Both the position numbers and the translations under genes were made by a program. This document shows, in pieces, positions 8,959-19,306 of a DNA stretch of 64,000 nucleotides. Location: assembly GCA_964461835.1 (NCBI GenBank), contig CAYWVO010000008.1, forward strand, positions 1 to 64,000, in the 5' to 3' direction. The notes below the pieces were generated by a model. That model made no database searches and was not told where the DNA came from. It saw only the letters and a list, made by a program, of their open reading frames with translations. Within the stretch, counting starts at the first letter, position 1, and every line of letters begins with the position of its first letter. This DNA comes from CAYWVO01 sp964461835 (GTDB lineage: Bacteria > Zixibacteria > MSB-5A5 > WJJR01 > JAJRUJ01).

Positions 8959-10470
8959 TTACTTACGCTTGGCGGCTTTGTAGTCGGCGAGGAACTGGAT
9001 GAGTAAGCGTACCCCGAAGCCGGTACATCCTTTGGGAATATACGGCTTGCCTTTTTTCTCCCAGTCCATCGCAGCGATATCGAGGTGAGCCCAGTGATTA
9101 TCACCGACGTATTTGCGCAAAAACCACCCCGCGATACTCGTCCCGGCAAGCCGCCCGCCGGAATTCTTCATATCTGCGGTGTCGGATTTGATCTGTTCGG
9201 CATACTCTTCGTACATCGGCAGCTCCCACACCCGCTCGGCGGTGGCATCTGCTGCCTTTTGCAGCATTTTGATCGTTGGCGGGTGATTTCCCATCAGCGC
9301 GGCAGCCTGGTTCCCCAGGGCGATTTCGGTGGCTCCGGTGAGGGTGGCGACATCGATGATCACTGCCGGCTGGAACCGGTCCGCGTAGGTAAGCCCGTCA
9401 GCCAGGATTAATCGCCCCTCGGCGTCGGTGGAAATAATTTCCACGGTCTGACCGGACATGGTAGTCACGATATCACCGGGACGATAGGCGTTTCCTGACG
9501 GCATATTTTCCACGCTGGGCACAATGGTCACCAGGTTTATCGGCAATTTACGGTGCGCTGCACCAAGGGTCGTGGCAATGACCGTGGCGGCGCCCATCAT
9601 ATCACCGATCATTTCGGTCATGCGGGGATTCGGCTTAATAGAAATCCCACCGGTGTCGAAGGTCACGCCTTTACCGACCAGGCAGACATCGATGCCCTTT
9701 TTTCGCTTATTCCCGATCCAGCGCATGACGATAACGCGCGGCTTCCGGGATGATCCCTGTCCCACGCCAATCACGCCGCCCATTTTCTCTTTCTTGATTT
9801 CCGCGGGACCTAAAACATCGACTTTGATACCGGTACCGCGGGCCGCTTTGGAGACCTCTTTCGCGAGTTGTTCCGGGTACAGGTCGTTCCCCGGGGTCAT
9901 GACCAGTCGACGGGAGGTATTTGCCGCGTCGGCGTGAATCAGGCCGAGCTGGAATCCCCGATCAACCCGTCGCGCTTTGGCCCGGTCGGTGCAGGACAGT
10001 ATAATCGAAATCTTCTTCGCGGGCGGTGGATCTTCCGTGGTGCGATAGGTATCAAAGCGGAACGCGGCCAGCGCCGATCCCTCTGCGATAACCTGTCCGA
10101 ATTGGGCGGCGTCCATTTTCGGGACCGAAATTGTCGGCCAGACAATGGTGGGGTTGGTCAGTTTCGATGCTTGTTGAATCACTCGCCCCGCCGCCTGGCG
10201 GATAGTGTCCTGCGTGCATTTGGTGCGTTCTCCCAGCCCTAAGAGCAACAACCGAGGAATCTTCGTGTCGGCGGCGGAGAAGACCATCATGGTCTGACCG
10301 TCTTTGCCGGTAAAATCTTCGCTACTGATGATTTTCTTGGTTACGGCGGTCAGATCGTCGGGAAGGTCGCGCAGCTCCGGTGGCAGTCGACGCGCTTTTT
10401 CAAAAAGTGGGGCAACTAATACGTCCCCGGTTAATTCAGAAACATCTTTAGTAACGACCGAGCCATTCAT
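8959..10470 (-). CDS. pepA: Leucyl aminopeptidase (M17 family)
   Basis: A cytosolic two-metal exopeptidase that removes N-terminal residues from peptides; 503 residues from ATG 10470. This start has an ideal AAGGAG seven bases upstream; an upstream in-frame GTG at 10506 lacks one. M17 metal and catalytic motifs are intact: GKGVTFDTGGISIKP near residue 270 and TDAEGRLILADGL near residue 350. The N-terminal third is the usual variable macro-like domain. A clear terminator lies downstream at 8814-8841. Some M17 members double as transcription regulators; nothing in this sequence points to that. Confidence 0.95.
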   Translation of the reverse strand: MNGSVVTKDVSELTGDVLVAPLFEKARRLPPELRDLPDDLTAVTKKIISSEDFTGKDGQTMMVFSAADTKIPRLLLLGLGERTKCTQDTIRQAAGRVIQQASKLTNPTIVWPTISVPKMDAAQFGQVIAEGSALAAFRFDTYRTTEDPPPAKKISIILSCTDRAKARRVDRGFQLGLIHADAANTSRRLVMTPGNDLYPEQLAKEVSKAARGTGIKVDVLGPAEIKKEKMGGVIGVGQGSSRKPRVIVMRWIGNKRKKGIDVCLVGKGVTFDTGGISIKPNPRMTEMIGDMMGAATVIATTLGAAHRKLPINLVTIVPSVENMPSGNAYRPGDIVTTMSGQTVEIISTDAEGRLILADGLTYADRFQPAVIIDVATLTGATEIALGNQAAALMGNHPPTIKMLQKAADATAERVWELPMYEEYAEQIKSDTADMKNSGGRLAGTSIAGWFLRKYVGDNHWAHLDIAAMDWEKKGKPYIPKGCTGFGVRLLIQFLADYKAAKRK

Positions 10471-10628
10471 GGAACGTCTCCTTACGATTGCAGCGCCCGA
10501 CACCATTCTCGTTGCCGCCGGCGGAATCTGTTTACGCTAACGATATTGGGCGGTTACTGCCGGTTCGGCAAGGGAAAAAGGCGAAATGGCAAAACGAAAG
10601 GCTGGTATGAAGTAATGAGCCGGCCTAC

Positions 10629-10844
10629 TCAGGCGGACGTTTCCGAGCTGGTCGATTCGACTTCCGCCGAGCCGATTGAGTTATCGCGTGAGATGTGGCG
10701 CCGGGTATGATTGATAATGATCGACCCGCCCCAGGCGATTAAGGCTGCAATAATCAGTTTCGAGCCAAAACCCCCATAGTAGACATCCCAATGATCCAAG
10801 AGCAGCAATCCACCGAGTAAGACCAGGAACAAACCCCAAAACAT
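10629..10844 (-). CDS. Small two-helix membrane protein (DUF5668/LiaF-N-like)
   Basis: A 71-residue protein with two hydrophobic helices: FWGLFLVLLGGLLLL at the N-terminus and LIIAALIAWGGSIII around residues 27-41. A polar Ser/Thr/Glu-rich tail follows. The pattern of a Gly-rich first helix, an aromatic turn and a second helix with a W-G-x-x-I/L element resembles the LiaI/LiaF transmembrane module found in cell-envelope stress proteins. ATG 10844 is chosen because GAGGAGGG stands just upstream; an in-frame extension upstream to 10901 looks noncoding. It lies upstream of pepA on the same strand but 158 bp away. Confidence 0.7.
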   Translation of the reverse strand: MFWGLFLVLLGGLLLLDHWDVYYGGFGSKLIIAALIAWGGSIIINHTRRHISRDNSIGSAEVESTSSETSA

Positions 10845-11023
10845 ACGCCCTCCTCTGCGGTTTATGTGATTATATACGGATGGGGACGCGTGGTGTTGCA
10901 TCGCCGGTATCGTGGATGATCATTGTTGGCAGGATGAGGCGAATGGCCTCGAGGAGGCTTGAATCCCTCTCCACTTATACCTATGTTCCGACGGTCGAGG
11001 GTTACGGAAGAGGTGGTTATGTG

Positions 11024-12274
11024 ATGAATGTCTGGTACTTGAATCACTATATTATCCACCCATCCGCTACGTCCGAGGGCCGTCCCTACTACATTGCTCG
11101 CGCATTTGCCGACCGTGGCCATCAGGTCGCTTTGATTGGAGCGAGTCATCACCATTTGATGATTGACAAATCCGTGCCTGCTAAGGCGAGTATCCGCCTC
11201 ACCGACAGTGTACGCTATGATGCCCTTCCTGCCCGATCATACAATTGTAGTCGGTTTGGACGTTTCCTGAATATGATGGATTTTTCGAAAGAAATTCGGA
11301 AAATTCCCAATTCAGACTTGGGAGATGAACTGACGATCCCGGATTTGATAATCGCCTCAAACCCGCATTTGTTTGTCTATCCGGCAGCGCGCCACCTTGC
11401 CCGGCGGTATGGGGCGAAGCTGATATTTGAAGTGCGCGACCTATGGCCGGAATCTCTCATCGAAGTAGGACGGATATCCCGTTGGCATCCGCTGATACTC
11501 TGGATGGCGTGGATCGAACGGCAGGCCTATCGAACCGCAGATTACGTTGTGGCGCTCCCGCCGCGCGCCGAGGAATATATGATTGCCCGTGGGCTTGATC
11601 CGTCGCGGTTTGCCTGCATCCCGAACGGGGTATCGCCGCAGCAATGGGAAGCACCCCCCGATCCGTTGCCCCCCGGTCATCAGGATGTCTTCGATCAATG
11701 CCGGGCTGCAGGGAAGTTCATTGTTGTCTACACCGGAGCGTTGGGCATTCCCAACACGCTGGATCAGGTGCTCGATTTGAATCGCCTTCCGCGAGTCAAG
11801 CGGCCCTATCATGTTGTGCTTATCGGTGATGGAATCTGCAAGGCGGAACTGGAGCGACGAATCAAAACCGAAAAAATCGATTTCGTAACGGTCCTGCCAC
11901 GAATTACCAAAGCGCAAGCGCGCAACGCACTGGCGCAGGCGGATGCCTGCTTCATTGGCTGGGGCCCGCGACGCATTTATCACTATGGCATTACCCCCAA
12001 TAAGATTGGTGACTATTTCATGGCGGGCAAGCCGGTGATTCATGCAGTCAAGGCGGGAAACGACCCGGTTGCGGAAGCGGAGGCCGGTATTTCGGTGCCA
12101 CCGTATGATCCGACGGCGTTGGATGATGCCATTCGTACTCTGGCTTGCATGGATCAACGGCAACGCGACGAGTTGGGTGAAAGGGGACGGCAGCTTGCTC
12201 TGGAGCATTTAAATTGGGACGTACTGGGAGAGAAGTACGTCGACCTGTGCGAACGATTGACGTCCAGGTCGTAG
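11024..12274 (+). CDS. GT4-family glycosyltransferase (WbuB-like)
   Basis: About 416 residues with a GT-B fold. The N-terminal half has the 'NHY..P...GRPYYIA..F..RGH' opening typical of WbuB-type GT4 enzymes and, near residue 136, EVRDLWPES. The C-terminal donor-binding half contains a PNKIGDYFMAGKPV element with a conserved Lys and an acidic-rich donor pocket. These enzymes transfer N-acetylamino sugars or related residues onto lipid-linked O-antigen or capsule intermediates at the cytoplasmic face. The start at 11024 has a GGAAGAGG upstream; sequence upstream in the same frame is not protein-like. The next glycosyltransferase begins four bases after its stop, so they are probably co-transcribed. 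Confidence 0.85.
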   Translation: MNVWYLNHYIIHPSATSEGRPYYIARAFADRGHQVALIGASHHHLMIDKSVPAKASIRLTDSVRYDALPARSYNCSRFGRFLNMMDFSKEIRKIPNSDLGDELTIPDLIIASNPHLFVYPAARHLARRYGAKLIFEVRDLWPESLIEVGRISRWHPLILWMAWIERQAYRTADYVVALPPRAEEYMIARGLDPSRFACIPNGVSPQQWEAPPDPLPPGHQDVFDQCRAAGKFIVVYTGALGIPNTLDQVLDLNRLPRVKRPYHVVLIGDGICKAELERRIKTEKIDFVTVLPRITKAQARNALAQADACFIGWGPRRIYHYGITPNKIGDYFMAGKPVIHAVKAGNDPVAEAEAGISVPPYDPTALDDAIRTLACMDQRQRDELGERGRQLALEHLNWDVLGEKYVDLCERLTSRS

Positions 12275-12278
12275 TGGT

Positions 12279-13298
12279 ATGGTGATATCCTCTACTGATA
12301 ATCGAGATGCGCAGGTTCTCATCGCCCACACCGGTGAACATTCGGTATTCCCGGAACGGGATGCGGCAATACTGGCTGAACATTACCCGGTAACGCGAGT
12401 GGGAGTCACTGCATTGGGCCACCGATTCGCACTACGTCGAGCGCTGAGACAAGCCAACCTGGCGATTTTCTGGTTCGTTGGCCGCGCAGCATTTCTGGGA
12501 CTTATTCCACCTCCCCGAAACACCAAGACCATCTGTGTGATCGGTGGATATGAAGCAGTAAATCGACCGGATTTGTCATACGGCAGTGTCCGGTCTTCCT
12601 GGCGCCGAAAACTCATCGGCCACATCCTCAAACAGTGTGATCGAGTTGTGTGCGTTTCTGAATTTTCCCGGGAGAGCACACGCGAGTTGTTCTCAGTTGA
12701 CGAGCGGAAAATCGAACTCATTCACAATGCGATCGACACCGACTTTTTTACGCCGACACCGGAGCGCCCGCGAAAGCCGGGAACCGTTTTGACAGTCAGT
12801 TCACTGGATCGCGAGAGAATCAAGATTAAAGGACTTGATATTCTGACCGAAACCGCGCGTTTGCTGCCGGACGTGTCTTTCAACGTTGTCGGCAAAATCG
12901 TGGATTCCGCCGCTCAAGCCGCCATACAAACAGCCCCGAACAACATGACATTCACCGGGGTGCTCGATCACGAAGCACTGCGTGAGTTATACCGGACCCA
13001 TGCGGTGTACTACCAACCATCCCGGCATGAGAGTTTCGGCGTGTCCGTTATTGAAGCAATGGCCTGTGGGTGTATTCCGGTTTGTTCGCGTTTTGGTGCG
13101 TTGCCGGAGGTGGTCGGAGATGTGGGGATGTATCTGGATGGGTATTCTGCCGAAAGCGGGGCGGAGGTTATTCGTCAGGCGCTGGTATTACCGGACGATT
13201 ACCGACACATGGTGCGCCGCAGGGTAGTCGATAATTTTGGCGTGGCACATCGCCGGGAGCGACTGCTGCACGTTGTCCGGGAGGTGTTAGGCAGGTAA
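12279..13298 (+). CDS. GT4-family glycosyltransferase
   Basis: A 339-residue glycosyltransferase of the GT-B fold. The diagnostic E-x7-E donor-site motif is present as ESFGVSVIEA near residue 250, followed by MACGCIPVCSRFGALPEVVGD. The middle carries the usual 'I.L.HNAIDTDFFTP' hinge. Substrate cannot be told from sequence. It follows the WbuB-like gene by four bases; the two probably add successive sugars to the same surface glycan. The rhamnose pathway genes are about 27 kb away, so a shared polysaccharide is possible but not shown. Confidence 0.85.
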   Translation: MVISSTDNRDAQVLIAHTGEHSVFPERDAAILAEHYPVTRVGVTALGHRFALRRALRQANLAIFWFVGRAAFLGLIPPPRNTKTICVIGGYEAVNRPDLSYGSVRSSWRRKLIGHILKQCDRVVCVSEFSRESTRELFSVDERKIELIHNAIDTDFFTPTPERPRKPGTVLTVSSLDRERIKIKGLDILTETARLLPDVSFNVVGKIVDSAAQAAIQTAPNNMTFTGVLDHEALRELYRTHAVYYQPSRHESFGVSVIEAMACGCIPVCSRFGALPEVVGDVGMYLDGYSAESGAEVIRQALVLPDDYRHMVRRRVVDNFGVAHRRERLLHVVREVLGR

Positions 13299-13334
13299 CC
13301 CGTCATAAATGGACTGACCGACTTGTCATTTTCC

Positions 13335-13363
13335 TTGTCAGTGTTGGGCCTTCTGCGTATAAA
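13335..13363 (+). promoter_or_regulatory. Sigma-70-type promoter of the tRNA-Arg gene
   Basis: TTGTCA (13335-13340), a 17-bp spacer and TATAAA (13358-13363). The predicted start lies a few bases before the mature tRNA at 13377. A second TTGTCA at 13323 is too far from the -10. Confidence 0.75.
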
Positions 13364-13376
13364 ACTAGAAACACAG

Positions 13377-13448
13377 GCCCCCGTGGTGTAACGGATAACG
13401 CACCGGCCTCCGGAGCCGGTAATACAGGTTCGATTCCTGTCGGGGGTA
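13377..13448 (+). tRNA. tRNA-Arg (anticodon CCG)
   Basis: A full cloverleaf can be drawn. The acceptor GCCCCCG pairs with CGGGGGT, and the D stem GTGT with ACGC. The anticodon stem CCGGC/GCCGG encloses loop CTCCGGA with anticodon CCG, decoding the CGG codon. The T arm ACAGG-TTCGATT-CCTGT is intact and A is the discriminator. CCA is not encoded, so it must be added by the tRNA nucleotidyltransferase. Confidence 0.95.
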
Positions 13449-14129
13449 CTTCCCGCTACTTCCAGTGTTCGGTTAAACCAGCATTTACAATCAGAAAAAC
13501 GACGGGGGCGGCGGACCCGGAGGCAATTTGCGGATTCAAGGTAGGCAATTGCTTGCCCGCAGGTTTGTCAATAGCACGGCTTTTTCTGGGCCGGGAGCCC
13601 ACCGCACAGGTTGGTGCGTGAACGCGATTTGCTTGAGTCGTCATCAAAGCCTCCACGCGGTTGGCGGGATTCGGACCGCCGCAGTCCCTGCGGAAAACCT
13701 GCCCCCTCAGTCGTCTTTCTTTCCGTTACCGCTTTGCGGTTTTCTTTTCGATTAACTACTTATAGTACGGCCAAAAGTCTGACAATATTAATCCTTGTTT
13801 GACAGATTACCAAAAAACAACCAGCTGGTACGTGCCCCCATGTCTCGACCCCGTGTGTCACCGTCCTGCCGTCGCCGGCTATGCTGGTAAGGCCACGGGC
13901 CGATCAATCCCTGATGTCACATTCGCTGCTGACGGGTATCAATATAACGTGCTTGACGACAAGAGCAAGGATATTAGCGAATCGTTGACAGTAATCTGCT
14001 GGTTTTTGACCAATTGTTGTCGATACGGCGAAACGCTGTTTCCCGCAAACCGCTCCGTACGTATTATGCGGTGCAGTGCGTAGGAAGAATGATTAGCAGA
14101 TTTTTGGCAGGTGCACGAGAGAAACGGAT
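13449..14129. other. Noncoding stretch after tRNA-Arg
   Basis: No open frame here looks like protein. Small hairpins are visible: a GTAG-preceded GGCAA-TTGC-TTGCC, a CCGCAG-TCC-CTGCGG near 13680, and ACCGC-TTT-GCGGT followed by TTTCTTTT near 13730 that could terminate transcription on the plus strand. No integrase and no repeat of the tRNA 3' end were found, so there is no support for an integrated element. Confidence 0.5.
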
Positions 14130-14906
14130 ATGGCACAACCACGGGGCTTGATGGCCTTTATCCTGGATGTCCAGGGAACTGCGCTGTTGGTCTGGCAGGT
14201 CTTTCGCCGCAGCTTTACCCGGCCGTTTTATGTGGCTACCCTGGTGGAACAGATGCACTTTCTGGGGATCGGTTCGCTGTTTCTCGTGGTGCTGACCGGT
14301 ATCTTTGCCGGGCAAGCGCTGGCTTTTCAATTTTCCATTGAGTTGGCAGATTTTGGCTCAAAAAACTACCTGGGCCGGGTGATGGCGATCTCGATTATCC
14401 GGGAATTAGGCCCGGTTTTGACTGCGCTCATGGTTGCCGGACGCGTGTCCGCGGGGATCACCGCGGAACTGGGCTCGATGCGGACCTCTGAGCAACTGGA
14501 TGCCATGCAAGCGTTTGGCATCGATCCACTGCGCAAACTGGCCGTGCCGCGCTGCTGGGCGCTGGTCTTGATGTTGCCGCCTCTGACAATTGTCTGCGAT
14601 TTCGTATCACTGGTGGGCGGCTATATGATTGCGGTGTTTATCGCGCACATCTCGCCCTCGGCATATTGGGCAAATGTGATAGAAAAACTGTCGTTGGGAA
14701 ATATCATCATCGGTACGGTGAAACCGTTCATCTTTGCGATAATCATCGCCACGATTTCATGCTATCTTGGCATGAACGCAAGCGGAGGCACCAAGGGGGT
14801 CGGGAGGGCAACCACCAAGGCGGTAGTAGCGTCCTCGATCAATATCCTCCTGTTCAATTTTGCCTTTACCCGGCTCGTGGTACCGCATCTGAAGGGATTA
14901 ATGTGA
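14130..14906 (+). CDS. mlaE: MlaE-type ABC transporter permease
   Basis: A 258-residue inner-membrane permease of the MlaE family, part of the system that moves phospholipids between the inner and outer membranes. It has five or six hydrophobic helices. The family signatures IRELGPVLTALMVAGRVSAG (about residues 88-107) and GSMRTSEQLDAMQAFGIDP (about 112-130) are intact. The stop overlaps the GTG start of the ATPase gene, and an MCE-domain gene lies downstream, giving the usual Mla order E-F-D with insertions. GAGAG stands just upstream of the ATG. Confidence 0.93.
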   Translation: MAQPRGLMAFILDVQGTALLVWQVFRRSFTRPFYVATLVEQMHFLGIGSLFLVVLTGIFAGQALAFQFSIELADFGSKNYLGRVMAISIIRELGPVLTALMVAGRVSAGITAELGSMRTSEQLDAMQAFGIDPLRKLAVPRCWALVLMLPPLTIVCDFVSLVGGYMIAVFIAHISPSAYWANVIEKLSLGNIIIGTVKPFIFAIIIATISCYLGMNASGGTKGVGRATTKAVVASSINILLFNFAFTRLVVPHLKGLM

Positions 14907-15664
14907 TTTGTCTGGATCGGGTTTCGTTCGCCTACCGCAACGAGCCGGTGCTGCGGGACGTATCGTTCACGGTGCCGGCGGGGGAGACCGCAGTCATTCT
15001 AGGCGTCTCGGGTTCGGGGAAGAGCACGATTCTCAAAGCCATTCTGGGACTGGTCCAACCTCAGTCCGGTGAGATTCAAATTAACGGATTAAATCTGAGC
15101 AAGGCGGGCGGGCACGAACTTGACGCCGTGCGGCGAAAGATCGGGATGGTTTTTCAGGGAGGCGCGCTGTTTGATTCCATGACCGTCGCCGAAAACATCG
15201 GGTATTACCTGCTGGAGCATACCGACTATTCGCTGACGGAGATTGAGCGCACGGCACGCAATATTTTGCAGTATCTCGATTTGTCCGAGGATTTGATTGA
15301 TCAGCTGCCGGATGAACTGTCGGGTGGGATGCAGCGCCGCGTGGCGATCGGCCGTGCCGTGGCAGCTCTGGACCCGAATATCATGCTGTATGACGAACCA
15401 ACGACCGGTCTGGACCCCTTATCCACGCTGAAAATCACCGAGTTAATTAAACGGCTGCAACGGGAAAAAGGCGTCGCCTCGGTTGTGGTCACGCATCAAA
15501 TTATGGATGCCCTGCAAATATCGGATCGGTTTCTGATTTTGCAGGAAGGCCGGATCGTGTTTGACGGAGACACCCATGGTCTGCTCAATTGCACCGATGG
15601 CTATGTGTGTGATTTTCTCAAACCCTATACCGATTCGGTACGCGCCCTGCCGACCGGGCAGTAA
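14903..15664 (+). CDS. mlaF: MlaF-type ABC transporter ATPase
   Basis: A 253-residue ATPase that drives the MlaE permease. Walker A is GVSGSGKST (about residues 34-42), the signature LSGGMQRR is near 138 and Walker B with catalytic Glu is IMLYDEPTTGLDP near 160-170. The start is GTG 14903, overlapping the mlaE stop by four bases (GTGA). An in-frame upstream extension is inside mlaE and is not used. The Met in the signature (SGGM) is characteristic of the MlaF subgroup. Confidence 0.93.
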   Translation: MICLDRVSFAYRNEPVLRDVSFTVPAGETAVILGVSGSGKSTILKAILGLVQPQSGEIQINGLNLSKAGGHELDAVRRKIGMVFQGGALFDSMTVAENIGYYLLEHTDYSLTEIERTARNILQYLDLSEDLIDQLPDELSGGMQRRVAIGRAVAALDPNIMLYDEPTTGLDPLSTLKITELIKRLQREKGVASVVVTHQIMDALQISDRFLILQEGRIVFDGDTHGLLNCTDGYVCDFLKPYTDSVRALPTGQ

Positions 15665-15684
15665 AAGAGAAGTGAGGTTGAACT

Positions 15685-16011
15685 ATGGCTTGTCGTTCGG
15701 GATATTTAGATGAACAATCCCGCCAGTATGTGCGGGAGTTGACCGAAGTTCTGGCCACCCGCGACCTCAAGCAGGTAAAGCGGTTTTATCGACAGTGGCA
15801 ACAGGCGATGGACCTGCCGCCGATGCCGGATGACCGGAGACTCAAAGAAGATATGCATCTGATGATTCTGGAGTTACCCGGTCTGGCGCACCTCCACGCC
15901 GGTTCACAACACTGGTTGCTTAAGCGGGGCGTGGCGGTTAAGATTCGGGATATGAACTGCGGCAAATATCACGAGGGCGGCAACGGTTCCTGCAAACGCT
16001 GTGGAAGTTAA
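15685..16011 (+). CDS. Uncharacterised small protein with C-terminal Cys cluster, in the mla operon
   Basis: A 108-residue protein, mostly helical and charged in its first 90 residues, then ending in NCGKYHEGGNGSCKRCGS. The terminal C-x12-C-x2-C set with a His looks like a possible small metal site. No signal peptide or membrane helix is visible, so it is probably cytoplasmic. GTGAGG is upstream of the ATG and the gene begins 20 bases after mlaF, so it is likely co-transcribed. I do not recognise a family. It might modulate the transporter, but only position suggests so. Confidence 0.65.
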   Translation: MACRSGYLDEQSRQYVRELTEVLATRDLKQVKRFYRQWQQAMDLPPMPDDRRLKEDMHLMILELPGLAHLHAGSQHWLLKRGVAVKIRDMNCGKYHEGGNGSCKRCGS

Positions 16012-16063
16012 CGCCGTGAGAACCGGATCTCGGAGGATGCATTGAGGTATTTTGTTGTAGCTT

Positions 16064-16102
16064 GAAACTCCTGAGTTCCCGCCGCGGCGGGAACGTGGTT
16101 TC
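16064..16102. repeat. Nested palindrome upstream of mlaD (first hairpin)
   Basis: GTTCCCGCCGCGGCGGGAAC at 16075-16094 is a perfect 20-bp palindrome, flanked by GAAAC (16064-16068) and GTTTC (16098-16102), which extend the hairpin. A GTAG stands a few bases upstream at 16057. It resembles a REP unit. Confidence 0.7.
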
Positions 16103-16150
16103 GACAGTGTAGTTGTGTGATAATTGCGAGATGTGTGATGTTTGATACAG

Positions 16151-16198
16151 GTGGCACGGGCGTCCCGCCTGTGATCATGGGCAAGATGCCCATGCCAC
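16151..16198. repeat. Compound inverted repeat upstream of mlaD (second hairpin)
   Basis: Outer arms GTGGCA and TGCCAC enclose two smaller hairpins: CGGG-cgt-CCCG (16157-16167) and ATGGGC-aagat-GCCCAT (16177-16193). This is a REPIN-like doublet rather than a terminator, since no T-run follows. Confidence 0.7.
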
Positions 16199-16222
16199 AT
16201 CAGTAACTGTGGGAGTTTTGTA

Positions 16223-16271
16223 ACCCACCCAGTGCCGAGAATCCTATCAGGATTCGACGTGTCGGGTGGGT
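16223..16271. repeat. Compound inverted repeat upstream of mlaD (third hairpin)
   Basis: Outer arms ACCCACCC (16223-16230) and GGGTGGGT (16264-16271) enclose an inner hairpin GAATCC-tatca-GGATTC (16239-16255). Together with the two preceding hairpins it fills most of the 333-bp gap between the small CxxC protein and mlaD. Confidence 0.7.
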
Positions 16272-16344
16272 CAGTAAGGGACGAGACATGAGAGTAAGAT
16301 GCGTGCTGCCCACGCACTATGGATTTTAATCATCGGGGAACACC

Positions 16345-17280
16345 ATGAAGATAACCGGTCGCGTCAAATTCCAGGAACTCTGGGTCGGCATTCTCATATT
16401 GTTTGCCTTTGCCGTGTTGCTTTGGGCTTCCTTTACGGGAACAGGATTTACGGTTCTGGCCAAGCATGAGCCATTTGTTACCTATTTCAGCGACGTCGAG
16501 GGGCTCCTGGTCGGCTCGCCGGTACGCATTGCGGGAATTGAAGTCGGTCACGTGCAAGCGGTAGAATTCGTCGAGCGGGACGGACAGCCGATGGTGCACG
16601 TTGATTTCGTGGTCACCGAATCTACGGTGGGTATGATTACCGCGGATGCCCACGCAGCGATTGGCACTATGGGGCTATTGGGGGATAAATATCTCAGCAT
16701 CACCTTGGGAAGCATGGATGCTCCACTGGTACAACCGGGTGGTGAGATTGCGGCTGCGCAAGCCGCCGATTTGACTTCAATCCTCTCCAGCGCACCGGAC
16801 CTGTTGCATAAAGTCGACAACGCGGTTGGAGAACTTTCCGATTTATTAAATCGGCTCAATCGCGGAGAAGGTTTCATCGGTGAATTGGTCGTCGAATCAG
16901 AAACTTCAGCAAATCTCGACACCGCTACCGCTGCGGCCAAATCATTATTGGCCAACTTACGGGATTCCCAGGCTGAACTGACCAGCACACTACAGCAAAC
17001 AGCCCGAAATCTCGATCAACTGGTTACCACGATTGAAGCCGGGAACGGCACTATGGGACGGTTGGTTCAGGATACGGCCTTGTACGCCAACCTGACCGCC
17101 GTCACTGCCCGCGCTGATCGGCTATTGAATCGACTGGATCGGGGCGAAGGGACTGCCGGTCACCTCGTATCCGATGATGCTGTCTATGTTGAAATTCGTA
17201 CCCTGCTCGGCGAAATGCAGGCACTTATTGACGATATGAAGCAAAACCCGAAAAAATACTTTAAAGTCAGCCTATTCTGA
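16345..17280 (+). CDS. mlaD: MlaD-type MCE-domain lipid-binding protein
   Basis: A 311-residue periplasmic protein anchored by one N-terminal helix (about residues 14-32). The MCE domain spans about residues 40-120, with FSDVEGLLVGSPVRIAGIEVG and a MGLLGDKYLSI strand. A long helical region follows, containing two near-repeats ('LLNRL.RGEG..G.LV' at about residues 168 and 262). It is longer than E. coli MlaD, in line with MCE proteins that extend helical tails. It should capture lipids at the MlaEF complex. Its 3' end overlaps the convergent epimerase gene by nine bases. Confidence 0.9.
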   Translation: MKITGRVKFQELWVGILILFAFAVLLWASFTGTGFTVLAKHEPFVTYFSDVEGLLVGSPVRIAGIEVGHVQAVEFVERDGQPMVHVDFVVTESTVGMITADAHAAIGTMGLLGDKYLSITLGSMDAPLVQPGGEIAAAQAADLTSILSSAPDLLHKVDNAVGELSDLLNRLNRGEGFIGELVVESETSANLDTATAAAKSLLANLRDSQAELTSTLQQTARNLDQLVTTIEAGNGTMGRLVQDTALYANLTAVTARADRLLNRLDRGEGTAGHLVSDDAVYVEIRTLLGEMQALIDDMKQNPKKYFKVSLF

Positions 17281-17676
17281 TTCTTTCAGTTCAATCAGCG
17301 CCCCGAGCATGGATTTGGGATGGGCAAAGGCAATTTTGTCACCCTCCGCACCCCGCCGCGGTTTCTTATCAATCATTTCCACGCCGTGTTCGGTGAGATG
17401 GTCGATTTGTGATTCAATATCATCCACCTCAAAACAAATATGATGGATCCCGGGACCGCGCTTTTCCAGAAATTTCGCAACGGTGCTATTCTCATTAAGG
17501 GGTGCGATAAGCTCCAGCTCCGTGCTGCCGCCGATATTAAGAAACGCGACTTCGATTCCCTGGTCGGCAACCTTTTTCCGGCCCCGCACTTCCATCTGCA
17601 AAACGTCCCGATAGAACTTAATGGCACGGTCGAGGTTTTTGACTGCCATTCCAATGTGTGAAACTTTCTTCAGCAT
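17272..17676 (-). CDS. mce: Methylmalonyl-CoA epimerase
   Basis: A 134-residue VOC-fold enzyme that interconverts (S)- and (R)-methylmalonyl-CoA. The N-terminal KKVSHIGMAVKNLDRAI supplies the first metal His, GIHHICFEVDD the second, and LIELKE near the end the Glu. Length is normal for the family. It is the last gene of the minus-strand propionate module, following the mutase by 23 bp. Other VOC proteins could look alike, but the context makes the assignment strong. Confidence 0.93.
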   Translation of the reverse strand: MLKKVSHIGMAVKNLDRAIKFYRDVLQMEVRGRKKVADQGIEVAFLNIGGSTELELIAPLNENSTVAKFLEKRGPGIHHICFEVDDIESQIDHLTEHGVEMIDKKPRRGAEGDKIAFAHPKSMLGALIELKESE

Positions 17677-17699
17677 TGCTGCACTCCCGATATCAGCAT

Positions 17700-19292
<1,593 letters not shown>

Positions 19293-19306
19293 GATTTATG
19301 AAATTA

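Noticed and set aside
11441..12208. Minus-strand 255-residue frame opposite the first glycosyltransferase
   Set aside because: Antisense to a well-supported glycosyltransferase and with no family features.
13528..14083. Short open frames after tRNA-Arg
   Set aside because: No ribosome sites, biased composition and no recognisable protein features.
14666..14902. Extended N-terminus for MlaF
   Set aside because: The extra 79 codons lie in another frame of mlaE; the ATPase domain begins right after GTG 14903.
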